Shown in pieces: positions 51,500-60,370 of a stretch of 64,000 bases of DNA. The notes under the pieces were generated by a model. That model did not search any database, was not told where the DNA came from, and was given only the letters and a program-made list of their open reading frames with translations. The position numbers and the translations under genes were made by a program. Every line of letters begins with the position of its first letter. The stretch's first letter is position 1. The DNA is from Nocardioides pantholopis (lineage in GTDB: Bacteria; Actinomycetota; Actinomycetes; Propionibacteriales; Nocardioidaceae), in NCBI RefSeq assembly GCF_003710085.1, contig NZ_CP033324.1, forward strand, positions 2,593,501-2,657,500, in the 5' to 3' direction.

Positions 51500-52444
51500 T
51501 CAGGCGGGGGTGGCCGCCGGCACCGGCGCGAGGGTCCCGGCCGCGCCCTGCTCCAGCAGCCGGCGCCAGCGGGCCCGCGAGTACGACGCGGGCTCGGTGG
51601 TCCGGATGAAGTCGGTGAGGATCCGGGCGAAGCGCTGCGGGTGGTCCTTGTGCGGGAAGTGCCCGGCGTCCGCCATCACCTCGACCCGGGCGGTGGGCGC
51701 CAGCGTCGCGGCCTGGTGGGCGTGCTGGACGGGAAGCACCATGTCGTCGCGGCCCCAGATCACCGCCATCGGCATCGCGTCGGTGAGATAGGCGCGGTCC
51801 GCCATCGTGACCACCTGGCCCTGCCAGTCGACCACCCCCCGGACCACGTGGCGCATCGCGGTGCGGGCCGCGGGGTCCTTGAGCGAGTCGTAGATCGTGG
51901 CGACCTCGTCGAGGTCGCGGATGTGCTTGACCCCGGTGGCCGCCAGCAGCCGCAGCCCGGTGGTCCCGAGGTGGCGCAGCCCGGGCAGCGTCAGCAGCCC
52001 TATCGCCTGGTGGAAGCCCGGAGTCGTGATCGCCCGGATGATCGGGCTCACCTCGGGGCCCAGCCCGCCGCTCGCGACGAGCGCCAGCCGCTCGGTGCGC
52101 TCGGGGTACTGGTAGGCGAACTGCATGGCGACGCCGCCGCCGAAGCTATGGCCCACGACCGTGGCCTGCTCGATGCCCAGCACGGTCAGCAGGTCGCGCA
52201 TGCCGTTGGCGTAGCCGCCCAGCGTGTAGTCCGCCCGGGGCTTGTCCGACTGCCCGTGCCCGAGCAGGTCGGGGGCGATCACCGTGTGGTGCTCGGCCAG
52301 GGCCTCGATCACCGGGGACCAGGTGGTGTGGTCGCACCCGAGGCCGTGCAGCAGGAGCAGCGCGGGCCCGCTGCCCACCTGGACGTACGCGCGCCGGTGG
52401 CCGTGGACGGTCGCGAACCGGACCTCGTGGGACTGCTCGGACAC
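51500..52444 (-). CDS. Alpha/beta-fold hydrolase
   Basis: A 314-residue enzyme from GTG 52444, seven bases after GGAGG; the frame extends upstream without a better start. Motifs: LLLLHGLGCDHTTW (oxyanion hole), VVGHSFGGGVAMQFA (nucleophile Ser), VIWGRDDMVLPVQHA (acid) and MADAGHFPHKDHPQ (His). This is a full triad of the haloalkane dehalogenase/epoxide hydrolase-like or MhpC branch. The substrate is unknown. It lies, in opposite orientation, between aceE and the fas regulator, where mycobacteria have no such gene. Confidence 0.85.
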   Translation of the reverse strand: MSEQSHEVRFATVHGHRRAYVQVGSGPALLLLHGLGCDHTTWSPVIEALAEHHTVIAPDLLGHGQSDKPRADYTLGGYANGMRDLLTVLGIEQATVVGHSFGGGVAMQFAYQYPERTERLALVASGGLGPEVSPIIRAITTPGFHQAIGLLTLPGLRHLGTTGLRLLAATGVKHIRDLDEVATIYDSLKDPAARTAMRHVVRGVVDWQGQVVTMADRAYLTDAMPMAVIWGRDDMVLPVQHAHQAATLAPTARVEVMADAGHFPHKDHPQRFARILTDFIRTTEPASYSRARWRRLLEQGAAGTLAPVPAATPA

Positions 52445-52578
52445 CTGGGGCCTCCTGTGCCGGTGGTGGGGCGATTGAACCAGACGACGGCGCGTTCGCC
52501 GGGCGACTTGGCGAGTCCGGTCCCGGTCGCTGCCGGTCAGGGTCCGCGCCACGAGCCGGACCGGTCTAACCTCAGACC

Positions 52579-53778
52579 GTGTCGTCCCGCGCGAGTGCAG
52601 TGCCCCGGATCCGCAACGCCGATGCGCTGCAGCGGGCCACCGGTGCGCTCAGCACCACCGCGATGGCCCGGATGGAGACCGACTTCGGCTGGTTCCGCGA
52701 CCTCAGCGCCCAGGAGCGCTCCTGGGTCGGGATGATCGTCCAGGCGGGCATCAAGGGCTTCGTGGACTGGTACCGCATCACCCCCGACGGCGCCCAGCCG
52801 GACGGCAGCGCCCTGGCCACCTCGGTCTTCGGGGCCGCGCCGCGCACGCTCACCGGCGCGATCACGCTGGGGCAGACCGTCGACCTGATCCGGCTCTCGA
52901 TCGACGTGGTCGAGGGCAGCCTCGACCAGCTCCTCGACACCGCCGACGCACCGCACGCACGAGACTCGGTCTCCCGGTACGCCCGGGAGGTCGCCTTCGC
53001 GACCGCCGAGGTCTACGCCCGGGCCGCCGAGCAGCGCGGCGCCTGGGACGCCCGGCTGGAGGCGCTGGTCGTCGACGCCGTGCTCCGCGCCGAGGCCGAC
53101 GAGGCGGTGCTGTCCCGGGCGAGCGCGCTGGGGTGGAGCGCCCGCGGGGACGTCGCGGTCGTGCTCGGCGGCGTACCGGCCCGGCGTACCGAGACCGACC
53201 TGTTCGACGAGGTACGCCGCCGTGCGCAGGGCCTCGGGATGGACGCGCTGTGCGCGGTCCAGGGCGACCGGCTGGTCGTGGTTCTCGGCGGCGTGGGCGA
53301 AGCCCGCTCGGCGGCACTGGCCGTCGCCGACCTGTTCGCCGACGGGCCGGTGGTGGTGGGACCGGTCGAGCCGGACCTCGGCACCGCCCATCTCTCGGCC
53401 CGCGGCGCGGTCTCCGCGCACCGCGCGGCGGCCGGCTGGCCCGAGGCCCCGCGCCCGGTGCTCAGCGACGAGCTGCTGCCCGAGCGGGTCCTGGCCGGCG
53501 ACGGGCACGCGCGCCGACACGTCGTCGAGGAGATCTACCTGCCGCTCGTCCAGGCCCGCGGCACGTTGATCGAGACCCTGGCGGGGTACTTCGCCTCCGG
53601 GTCGTCGATCGAGGCCACCGCCCGGGTGCTGTTCGTGCATCCGAACACGGTCCGCTACCGGCTGCGCCAGGTGGCCGACCTGACCGGATACTCCCCCACC
53701 GCGGCGCGGGACGCCCTCATCCTCCAGATCGCGCTGGTGCTCGGCCGCCAGTCGGGGCGCTCCACCCGGAATTTGTAG
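52579..53778 (+). CDS. fasR: PucR-type activator of fatty acid synthesis genes (FasR-like)
   Basis: A 399-residue regulator from GTG 52579. The C-terminal helix-turn-helix of the PucR/CdaR family is clear: IEATARVLFVHPNTVRYRLR followed by LTGYSPTAARDALILQIAL. The central GGDEF-like degenerate region lies at about 170-290. Its place right before fabD matches S. coelicolor FasR, which activates fabD-fabH-acpP-fabF, and M. tuberculosis Rv2242. It probably reads acyl-CoA or a related signal. It is 80 bases upstream of fabD in the same direction. Confidence 0.88.
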   Translation: MSSRASAVPRIRNADALQRATGALSTTAMARMETDFGWFRDLSAQERSWVGMIVQAGIKGFVDWYRITPDGAQPDGSALATSVFGAAPRTLTGAITLGQTVDLIRLSIDVVEGSLDQLLDTADAPHARDSVSRYAREVAFATAEVYARAAEQRGAWDARLEALVVDAVLRAEADEAVLSRASALGWSARGDVAVVLGGVPARRTETDLFDEVRRRAQGLGMDALCAVQGDRLVVVLGGVGEARSAALAVADLFADGPVVVGPVEPDLGTAHLSARGAVSAHRAAAGWPEAPRPVLSDELLPERVLAGDGHARRHVVEEIYLPLVQARGTLIETLAGYFASGSSIEATARVLFVHPNTVRYRLRQVADLTGYSPTAARDALILQIALVLGRQSGRSTRNL

Positions 53779-53858
53779 GGTTCCCACAACAACCACCGCC
53801 CGAGATTCGTGCGCGGCGGAGGCGAGAACCGGGGTCCGGTCCCGGCAGAGTGGGGCCC

Positions 53859-55043
53859 GTGCTCGTCATCGTCGCCCCCGGCCAGGGTGCCCAGACACCC
53901 GGCTTCCTCACGCCCTGGCTCGAGGACCCCACCTTCGCCACCCGCTTCGCCTGGCTGTCCACGGTCGCCGACATGGACCTGGCCGGCTACGGCACCGAGG
54001 CGGACGCCGAGACCATCCGCGACACCCAGGTCGCCCAGCCGCTGCTGGTCGCCACCGCCCTGGTGGCCGCGCTCGAGCTCTTCCCGCACCCCACCGACGG
54101 GTTCTCCCGGATCGGCGCCGTCGCGGGCCACAGCGTCGGCGAGCTCGCCGCCGCCGCCGGAGCGCGCGTCATCACCGCCGAGCAGGCGATGGTGCTGGTC
54201 CGCGAGCGCGGCAAGGCGATGGCCACTGCCGCGGCTCGCACGCCGACCGGGATGACCGCCGTCCTGGGCGGCGACCGCGACGAGGTCCGCGCCGCCCTCG
54301 AGGAGCACGGGCTGACCGCTGCCAACGACAACGGTCCCGGCCAGGTCGTCGCCGCCGGCACCGCCGAGCAGCTCGAGGCGTTCGCGGCCGCGCCGCCGGC
54401 CCGGGCCCGGCTGGTGCCGCTCAGCGTCGCCGGCGCGTTCCACACCCACCACATGGCGCCGGCGGTCGACCACCTCGGCATGCTCGCGCGCTCGGTCTCG
54501 GTGCACGACCCGAGGACCCGGCTGATCTCCAACCGGGACGGCACCCTGGTCCACGACGGCCGCGACGTGCTGCGCCGCATCGTCGGCCAGATCGCCAGCC
54601 CGGTCCGCTGGGACCTGTGCCTGGAGACGATGGCCGACCTCGGCGTGACCGGCATCCTCGAGATGCCGCCCGCCGGCACTCTCACCGGCATCGCCAAGCG
54701 CGTCCTGAAGGGCGTGGAGACCTTCGCCCTGAAGACCCCCGACCAGCTCGACGACGCTCGCGCGTTCTGCGACAAGCACGGCGAGGAGTCCGACATGGGC
54801 ACCAACCCGACCTGGCGGATGGTGGTCTCGCCCGCGAAGGGGACCTTCCACATCGCGGCGGACGCCGCGGACGCCGGCTCCCTCGGCGCCGGCGCCCCGG
54901 TCGGGGACGTCGCCAGCCTGCGCGACCGGATCCACGTCACCGCCGCCCACGGCGGGCAGGTCGTGGAGTGGCTCGTCGAGGACGGCGACCTGGTCTCCCC
55001 CGGCCAGCCCCTGCTGCGCCTGCACCCCGAGGGAGCACTGTGA
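53859..55043 (+). CDS. fabD: Malonyl-CoA:ACP transacylase with C-terminal biotinyl/lipoyl-like extension
   Basis: A 394-residue protein from GTG 53859. Residues 1-300 are FabD: VIVAPGQGAQTPGFLTPWLE, catalytic Ser92 in GAVAGHSVGELAAAAG, and the His in SVAGAFHTHHMAPA. It moves malonyl from CoA to ACP. Typical FabD ends near 310. Here about 80 further residues follow, finishing AAHGGQVVEWLVEDGDLVSP and GQPLLRLHPEGAL. This has the shape of a biotinyl/lipoyl half-motif with no Lys at the tip. Stop and fabH start overlap as TGATG. Confidence 0.92.
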   Translation: MLVIVAPGQGAQTPGFLTPWLEDPTFATRFAWLSTVADMDLAGYGTEADAETIRDTQVAQPLLVATALVAALELFPHPTDGFSRIGAVAGHSVGELAAAAGARVITAEQAMVLVRERGKAMATAAARTPTGMTAVLGGDRDEVRAALEEHGLTAANDNGPGQVVAAGTAEQLEAFAAAPPARARLVPLSVAGAFHTHHMAPAVDHLGMLARSVSVHDPRTRLISNRDGTLVHDGRDVLRRIVGQIASPVRWDLCLETMADLGVTGILEMPPAGTLTGIAKRVLKGVETFALKTPDQLDDARAFCDKHGEESDMGTNPTWRMVVSPAKGTFHIAADAADAGSLGAGAPVGDVASLRDRIHVTAAHGGQVVEWLVEDGDLVSPGQPLLRLHPEGAL

Positions 55044-56056
55044 TGGCGGCGGCCAAGCCGGCCCTGCGGGTCCCCCGGGGCGCCGAGCACGCCGCGCTCC
55101 TCGGCATCGGCGCCTACCGCCCCTCCCGGGTGGTCCCGAACAGCGAGCTCGTCGAGGCGATCGACTCCAGCGACGAGTGGATCCAGCAGCGCTCCGGGAT
55201 CCGCAGCCGCCGCTGGGCGACGCCGGAGGAGACCGTGCAGATGATGGGCGCCTCGGCCGCGCGCGCCGCCCTCGAGGACGCCGGGGTCGACGCCAAGCAG
55301 ATCGACTGCGTCATCGTCGCGACCGTGACCCACCTGGTGCAGACGCCCGCGCTCGCCACGATGATCGCCCACGAGCTCGGCACCGAGCAGGCCGCGGCGT
55401 TCGACATCTCCGCCGCCTGCGCCGGCTTCTGCCACGGCATCGCGCTGGCCGACGGCATGGTCCGCGCCGGCTCCGCCGGCCACGTGCTGGTGATCGGCGT
55501 CGAGCGGCTCTCCGACATCACCGACCTGAGCGACCGCGGCACCGCGTTCATCTTCGCCGACGGCGCCGGCGCGGCCGTGGTGGGCCCGAGCGACGTGCCG
55601 GGCATCGGCCCGGTCGTGTGGGGCTCCGACGGCGAGCAGTCCGAGCTGATCAAGTCCCGCGCGGACTGGCGCGATGTGCTGGCCTCCCCCGAGCCGCTCA
55701 TGCCGCACCTGGTGATGCAGGGCAACCCGGTCTTCCGCTGGGCGTCGTTCGCGATGGCCAAGATCGGCCAGCAGGCGCTCGACGAGGCCGGCATCAGCGC
55801 CGACCAGCTCGACTGCTTCGTCCCGCACCAGGCGAACATGCGCATCGTCGACGCCCTCGCCCGGTCCATGAAGCTGCCGGCCACGGTCCGGATCGCCCGC
55901 GACATCGCGGAGTCCGGCAACACCTCGGCCGCCTCGGTGCCGCTGGCCCTGGCCCGGATGAAGGCCGACGGCGAGGCCCGCAGCGGCGACACCGCGCTGT
56001 TCATCGCCTTCGGCGCCGGACTCGCGTACGCCGCCCAGGTCGTCGTCGTCCCCTAG
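55043..56056 (+). CDS. fabH: Beta-ketoacyl-ACP synthase III
   Basis: A 337-residue condensing enzyme from ATG 55043 (an adjacent in-frame GTG 55040 is an alternative). The triad is visible: Cys126 in DISAACAGFCHGIAL, His in CFVPHQANMRIVD, and Asn in IAESGNTSAASVPL. DEWIQQRSGIRSRRWA is the typical early block. It starts chains by condensing an acyl-CoA primer with malonyl-ACP. In actinobacteria with branched lipids it often uses branched primers; the preference here is unknown. Its inclusion in the operon follows the Streptomyces order. Confidence 0.96.
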   Translation: MAAAKPALRVPRGAEHAALLGIGAYRPSRVVPNSELVEAIDSSDEWIQQRSGIRSRRWATPEETVQMMGASAARAALEDAGVDAKQIDCVIVATVTHLVQTPALATMIAHELGTEQAAAFDISAACAGFCHGIALADGMVRAGSAGHVLVIGVERLSDITDLSDRGTAFIFADGAGAAVVGPSDVPGIGPVVWGSDGEQSELIKSRADWRDVLASPEPLMPHLVMQGNPVFRWASFAMAKIGQQALDEAGISADQLDCFVPHQANMRIVDALARSMKLPATVRIARDIAESGNTSAASVPLALARMKADGEARSGDTALFIAFGAGLAYAAQVVVVP

Positions 56057-56168
56057 CCCCGACGCCCCGCCCCGGCAGGTCTCGGCCCGCCTCCCCCAGA
56101 CGCACCACCGCACCACCGGCACACAGCCAACCAGCACAACTACGCACAACTACGAGGAGAACCACCAC

Positions 56169-56414
56169 ATGGCCACCACCGAAGAGATCCGCGCCGACCT
56201 CGCCGAGATCGTCAACGAGGTCGCCGGCGTCGACGCCGACGACGTCCAGCTCGACAAGTCCTTCGTCGACGACCTGGATGTCGACTCGCTCTCGATGGTC
56301 GAGGTCGTCGTGGCGGCCGAGGAGAAGTTCGGGGTCTCGATCCCCGACGACGAGGTGAAGAACCTCAAGACCGTGGGCGACGCCGTCGCGTTCATCGAGC
56401 GCGCCCAGGCCTGA
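56169..56414 (+). CDS. acpP: Acyl carrier protein
   Basis: An 81-residue acidic four-helix protein from ATG 56169, eight bases after AGGAG. The phosphopantetheine site is DDLDVDSLSMVEVVVAAEE with Ser40. It carries growing acyl chains between the fatty acid synthase II enzymes. The 112-base gap before it is the longest inside the operon and has an ACCACC-rich repeat-like leader (56098-56168), perhaps for high translation or an extra promoter. Confidence 0.97.
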   Translation: MATTEEIRADLAEIVNEVAGVDADDVQLDKSFVDDLDVDSLSMVEVVVAAEEKFGVSIPDDEVKNLKTVGDAVAFIERAQA

Positions 56415-56447
56415 GCCACACCCCCTTCCGAAGGAGTCGAGCAGCAG

Positions 56448-57698
56448 ATGAGTCGCACCCGAGTCGTGGTCACCGGCATCGGCACCACCAGCCCCCTCGG
56501 CGGGGACGTGGCGAGCACCTGGGACGGGCTGGTCAACGGCCGGTCCGGGGTCCGTCATCTCACCGAGGACTGGGCCGAGGAGCTGCCGGTCAAGATCGCG
56601 GCCCGGGTCGCGGTCGAGCCCACCGAGGTCCTGGAGCGGGTCAAGGCCCGCCGCCTGGACCGCGCGTCCCAGTTCGCGATGGTCGCGGCCATGGAGGCGT
56701 GGCGCGACGCCGGCCTCGAGGGCTCGACCACCGAGGGCGGCCTCGACGGCGATCGGGTCGGCGTCGCGATGGCCTCCGGCATCGGCGGCGTCACGACCCT
56801 GCTGAACAACTACGACATCCTCAAGGAGAAGGGCCCGCGGCGCGTCTCGCCGCTCGCGGTCCCGATGCTGATGGCCAACGCCGCTGCGGCGAACATCAGC
56901 CTGCACATCGGAGCGCGGGCCGCGGTCAACACGCCGATCTCGGCCTGCGCCTCCGGCAACGAGGGCATCGCCCTCGCCCTGGACCAGATCCGCCTCGGTC
57001 GCGCCGACGTGGTCGTGGCCGGCGGCACCGAGGCCGCGATCCACCCGCTGCCGATGGCGGCGTTCGCCAACATGATGGCGCTGTCGAAGAACGCCGGCGA
57101 CCCGACGACCGTGTCCCGCCCCTGGGACACCGGCCGCGACGGCTTCGTGCTCGGCGAGGGCTCCGGGGTCCTGGTGCTGGAGTCCGAGGAGCACGCCCGC
57201 GCCCGCGGGGCCCGGATCTACGCCGAGGTGCTCGGCGCCGGCATCACCGCCGACGCCCACGACATCGCCCAGCCCGACCCGGCCGGCCGCGGCGGCTCGC
57301 GCGCCATCCTGCGTGCCCTCGCGGAGTCGGAGATCGGCCCCGACTCGATCGTGCACGTCAACGCGCACGCCACCTCGACTCCGCAGGGTGACATCGCCGA
57401 GGGCCTGATGCTGCACGCCACCCTCGGCGACCAGGTCTCGAACGTGGTCGTCACCAGCACCAAGTCCATGACCGGACACCTCCTCGGCGGCGCCGGGGCG
57501 CTGGAGTCGATCGCGACAGTCCTGGCCCTGTACCACCGGATCTCGCCGCCGACGATCAACCTCGACGACCGGGACCCGCAGGTCGACCTCGACATCGCGA
57601 CGACCGTGCGCGAACTGCCCTCCGGTGACATCGCCGCCCTGAACAACTCCTTCGGCTTCGGCGGCGCCAACGTCGCCGTGGCGTTCGGCAGCGTGTGA
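56448..57698 (+). CDS. fabF: Beta-ketoacyl-ACP synthase II (FabF/KasA)
   Basis: A 416-residue elongating synthase from ATG 56448, with GAAGGAG upstream. Catalytic Cys167 is in NTPISACASGNEGIA. The two His are in VNAHATSTPQGD and KSMTGHLLGGAGALES, with the Lys in the latter, and the ending NNSFGFGGANVAVAF is typical. It condenses malonyl-ACP with acyl-ACP. Mycobacteria have two copies (kasA-kasB) here; this genome window has one. Its stop overlaps accD6 as TGATG. Confidence 0.96.
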   Translation: MSRTRVVVTGIGTTSPLGGDVASTWDGLVNGRSGVRHLTEDWAEELPVKIAARVAVEPTEVLERVKARRLDRASQFAMVAAMEAWRDAGLEGSTTEGGLDGDRVGVAMASGIGGVTTLLNNYDILKEKGPRRVSPLAVPMLMANAAAANISLHIGARAAVNTPISACASGNEGIALALDQIRLGRADVVVAGGTEAAIHPLPMAAFANMMALSKNAGDPTTVSRPWDTGRDGFVLGEGSGVLVLESEEHARARGARIYAEVLGAGITADAHDIAQPDPAGRGGSRAILRALAESEIGPDSIVHVNAHATSTPQGDIAEGLMLHATLGDQVSNVVVTSTKSMTGHLLGGAGALESIATVLALYHRISPPTINLDDRDPQVDLDIATTVRELPSGDIAALNNSFGFGGANVAVAFGSV

Positions 57699-59128
57699 TG
57701 ACCACGGCGCCCACGAAGCCCGTCAAGGTCCCGCGCGACCAGGACCCCCGCAACCCACGCACCCGGCTGGCCGCGCTCTTCGACGACGGCACCCTGGAGC
57801 TGATCAGCGCCGACGACGACTCCGGCATGCTCGCGGCCGTCGGCCACGTCCAGGGCGCGCCGGTCGTCGCCTTCTGCTCCGACGCCACCATCATGGGTGG
57901 CGCCATGGGCGACCTCGGCTGCCGCGTGGTCGTCGACGCCTACCACCGCGCGATGACCGACCGGGTGCCGATCATCGGGCTGTGGCACTCCGGCGGCGCC
58001 CGCCTGGCCGAGGGCGTGCTGTCCCTGCACGCCGTCGGGCGGATCTTCCACGTGATGACCCAGGCGTCCGGCAAGATCCCGCAGGTCTCGGTCGTGCTCG
58101 GCCCGGCAGCCGGCGGCGCGGCGTACGGCCCCGCCCTGACCGACGTGGTCATCCTCGGCCCGGAGGGCCGGATCTTCGTCACCGGGCCGGACGTGGTCCG
58201 CTCCGTGACCGGCGAGGACGTCGACATGCTCCGGCTCGGCGGCCCCGAGCCGCACGGACGGCGCTCCGGGGTGGTCCACATCCTCACCGACACCGAGCGC
58301 GAGGCGCTCGACCGCGCGCGCACCGTGACCTCGCTGCTCGGCGCCCAGGGCAGCCTGCGCGTCGAGGACGTCGAGGACCGGGACCTCGAGGCCCTGCTCC
58401 CCGCGGCCCGGAAGCGGGCCTACGACGTCCACCCCCTGGTCGAGGCCGTCCTCGACGACGGCACCGCTCAGGAGCTGCACGCCCGCTGGGCCCCCAACAT
58501 CGTCACCACCCTGGGCCGCCTCGGCGGCCGCACCGTCGGCGTCGTCGCCAACAACCCGCTCCGCCTCGGCGGCTGCCTCGACTCGCTGTCGGCGGAGAAG
58601 GCCTCGCGGTTCGTGCGGATGTGCGACGCGTTCGGCGTACCCCTGGTCGTCCTCGTGGACGTGCCCGGCTACCTCCCCGGCGTCGGCCAGGAGTGGGACG
58701 GCGTGGTCCGCCGAGGCGCGAAGCTCCTGCACGCCTTCGGCGAGTGCGTGGTCCCGCGGGTGACGCTGGTGACCCGCAAGACCTACGGCGGCGCCTACAT
58801 CGCGATGAACTCCCGCTCCCTCGGCGCCACCAGGGTGTTCGCGTGGCCGGGCGCGGAGGTCGCCGTCATGGGTGCGGTCGCCGCGGTCCGGGTCCTGCAC
58901 CGGCGTCGCCTCGCCGACGTGGCCCCGGACATCCGTCCGCAGGTGGAGGCCGAGCTGGCCGCCGAGCACGAGCGGATGGCCGGCGGGGTCGAGCGCGCCG
59001 TCGAGATCGGCGTCGTCGACGAGGTCGTCGACCCGGCCGCGACGCGCAGCGCCCTGGCCCGCGCGATCGACCGGGCCGTGGACGACGAGGGCGTACGCCG
59101 CGGCGTGCACGGCAACATCCCACTCTGA
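57698..59128 (+). CDS. accD6: Acyl-CoA carboxylase beta subunit AccD6-like
   Basis: A 476-residue carboxyltransferase from ATG 57698. Marks of the family are GCRVVVDAYHRAMTDRVPII, SGGARLAEGVLSLHAVGRIF, VLGPAAGGAAYGPALTD, and the CoA/biotin-binding VDVPGYLPGVGQEWDGVVRRG and TLVTRKTYGGAYIAMNSRS. It transfers carboxyl from biotin on the alpha subunit to acetyl-CoA, making malonyl-CoA for FabD. The same position (after kasA/kasB) is held by accD6 in mycobacteria. The biotinylated alpha subunit is not in the window. Confidence 0.95.
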   Translation: MTTAPTKPVKVPRDQDPRNPRTRLAALFDDGTLELISADDDSGMLAAVGHVQGAPVVAFCSDATIMGGAMGDLGCRVVVDAYHRAMTDRVPIIGLWHSGGARLAEGVLSLHAVGRIFHVMTQASGKIPQVSVVLGPAAGGAAYGPALTDVVILGPEGRIFVTGPDVVRSVTGEDVDMLRLGGPEPHGRRSGVVHILTDTEREALDRARTVTSLLGAQGSLRVEDVEDRDLEALLPAARKRAYDVHPLVEAVLDDGTAQELHARWAPNIVTTLGRLGGRTVGVVANNPLRLGGCLDSLSAEKASRFVRMCDAFGVPLVVLVDVPGYLPGVGQEWDGVVRRGAKLLHAFGECVVPRVTLVTRKTYGGAYIAMNSRSLGATRVFAWPGAEVAVMGAVAAVRVLHRRRLADVAPDIRPQVEAELAAEHERMAGGVERAVEIGVVDEVVDPAATRSALARAIDRAVDDEGVRRGVHGNIPL

Positions 59129-59208
59129 GAGAGCGCGGGTTCCCCGGCTCGTGCCCGGCCCGCTACCTTGGCCATGACGCAGGTCACAGACGACGTGGGG
59201 GAACCTCG

Positions 59209-59634
59209 GTGCACACGATGATCGGCAGGCTGGCCGCGCCGGCAGCGATGCTCCTCCTGGTGACGGCGGGCCTGGTCCTGGGGGTGAGCGCTCCGAGCCA
59301 GGCCCGGTCCTCGGACTGGGGGACGGTCTCGGCCACTGACGGCAAGCTCCGCAAGGGCTGCCGAACGAAGGCCTACACCTATGCGATCACGCCGCCGGAG
59401 GGCGACTGGGCCCTGGAGACCTTCTTGATCGACCCACGGGGCCGCAAGCTGGGCTCGGGCGTGCTGCTCGGCGGTCACGACGCCACCCAGGGCCGGGCCA
59501 GCTTCCGGATCTGCCGGGCCACGACCCGACCGGGCAAGTTCCGGATCCGGGCGCTGCTCAGCGTCCAGAACGGTCCGGTGGAGTACCAGGAGGAGTGGCT
59601 GGCGACCGCGACCTTCCGGATGCGCAAGCGCTGA
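59209..59634 (+). CDS. Small secreted protein of unknown function
   Basis: A 141-residue protein from GTG 59209, six bases after GGGGGA; ATG 59218 is a near alternative. A signal peptide covers IGRLAAPAAMLLLVTAGLVL up to about the SQA cleavage site. The mature part looks like one beta-sandwich: YAITPPEGDWALETFLIDPR, GRASFRICRATTRPGKFRIR and EYQEEWLATATFRMRKR, with one Cys pair. No family recognised. It follows the fas operon at 80 bases and probably has its own promoter. Confidence 0.7.
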   Translation: MHTMIGRLAAPAAMLLLVTAGLVLGVSAPSQARSSDWGTVSATDGKLRKGCRTKAYTYAITPPEGDWALETFLIDPRGRKLGSGVLLGGHDATQGRASFRICRATTRPGKFRIRALLSVQNGPVEYQEEWLATATFRMRKR

Positions 59635-59685
59635 GCCGACGGCTGCTCGGACCGCCGGCCGGCACCCGCGGGCGCCGAGAGAGCC

Positions 59686-60204
59686 TCAGACCACCTGGTG
59701 CAGCCAGCGCACCGGAGCGCCCTCGCCCGCGTGCCGGAAGGTCTCCAGCTCGTCATCCCAGGGCTTGCCCAGCAGCTTGTCGATCTCGACCAGCAGGGTC
59801 GTCTCGCCCAGGGCGGACTTCACGACGGCTGCCTTGAGCCGGTCCTCGGGGATCATGATGTCACCGTGCAGGCCGGTGACGGCGTGGAAGATCCCGAGCT
59901 CGGGCGTGTAGGAGTAGCGCGCCCCCTCGGTCCCGGAGGAGGGCTCCTCGGTGATCTCGAAGCGCAGCTGGTTCCAGCCGCGCAGCGCCGAGGCGACAGC
60001 GGCGGCCGAGCCGGTTGCGCCGGTCCAGGAGAGCTCGGCGCGGTACGTCCCCGACTGAGCCGGCTGTGGCGTCCAGTCCAGGCTCACGGGTACGCCAAGG
60101 ACACCGCCGACGGCCCACTCGATGTGCGGGCACAGCGCGGATGGCGCTGAGTGGACGTACAGGACGCCCCTCGTGGCAGTGCGGTTGGCAGTGCGTGCGG
60201 TCAC
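59686..60204 (-). CDS. DUF3145 family protein
   Basis: A 172-residue protein from GTG 60204. It has GVLYVHSAPSALCPHIEWAV, LDWTPQPAQSGTYRAELSWTG, and HGDIMIPEDRLKAAVVKSA with a final DDELETFRHAGEGAPVRWLH. These are constant in the actinobacterial DUF3145 family, which often lies beside the fab/accD genes. The fold and role are unknown. It is convergent with the secreted-protein gene. Its conserved position suggests a link with fatty acid synthesis. Confidence 0.85.
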   Translation of the reverse strand: MTARTANRTATRGVLYVHSAPSALCPHIEWAVGGVLGVPVSLDWTPQPAQSGTYRAELSWTGATGSAAAVASALRGWNQLRFEITEEPSSGTEGARYSYTPELGIFHAVTGLHGDIMIPEDRLKAAVVKSALGETTLLVEIDKLLGKPWDDELETFRHAGEGAPVRWLHQVV

Positions 60205-60370
60205 CGTGACTCCTCCTTACTCCGGCGCGAGCTACGCCTTCCCCAGCGGTCTCGTCAGTGGAGCGGATCGATCGAGTGACACGGATGTAGTTGTGAACCC
60301 ATTGTGACGCATGTTGCGCCAGAGCACCAGTGATCCACGCCGGCGGGTTCCTCGCGTCGTCACGGAACGC

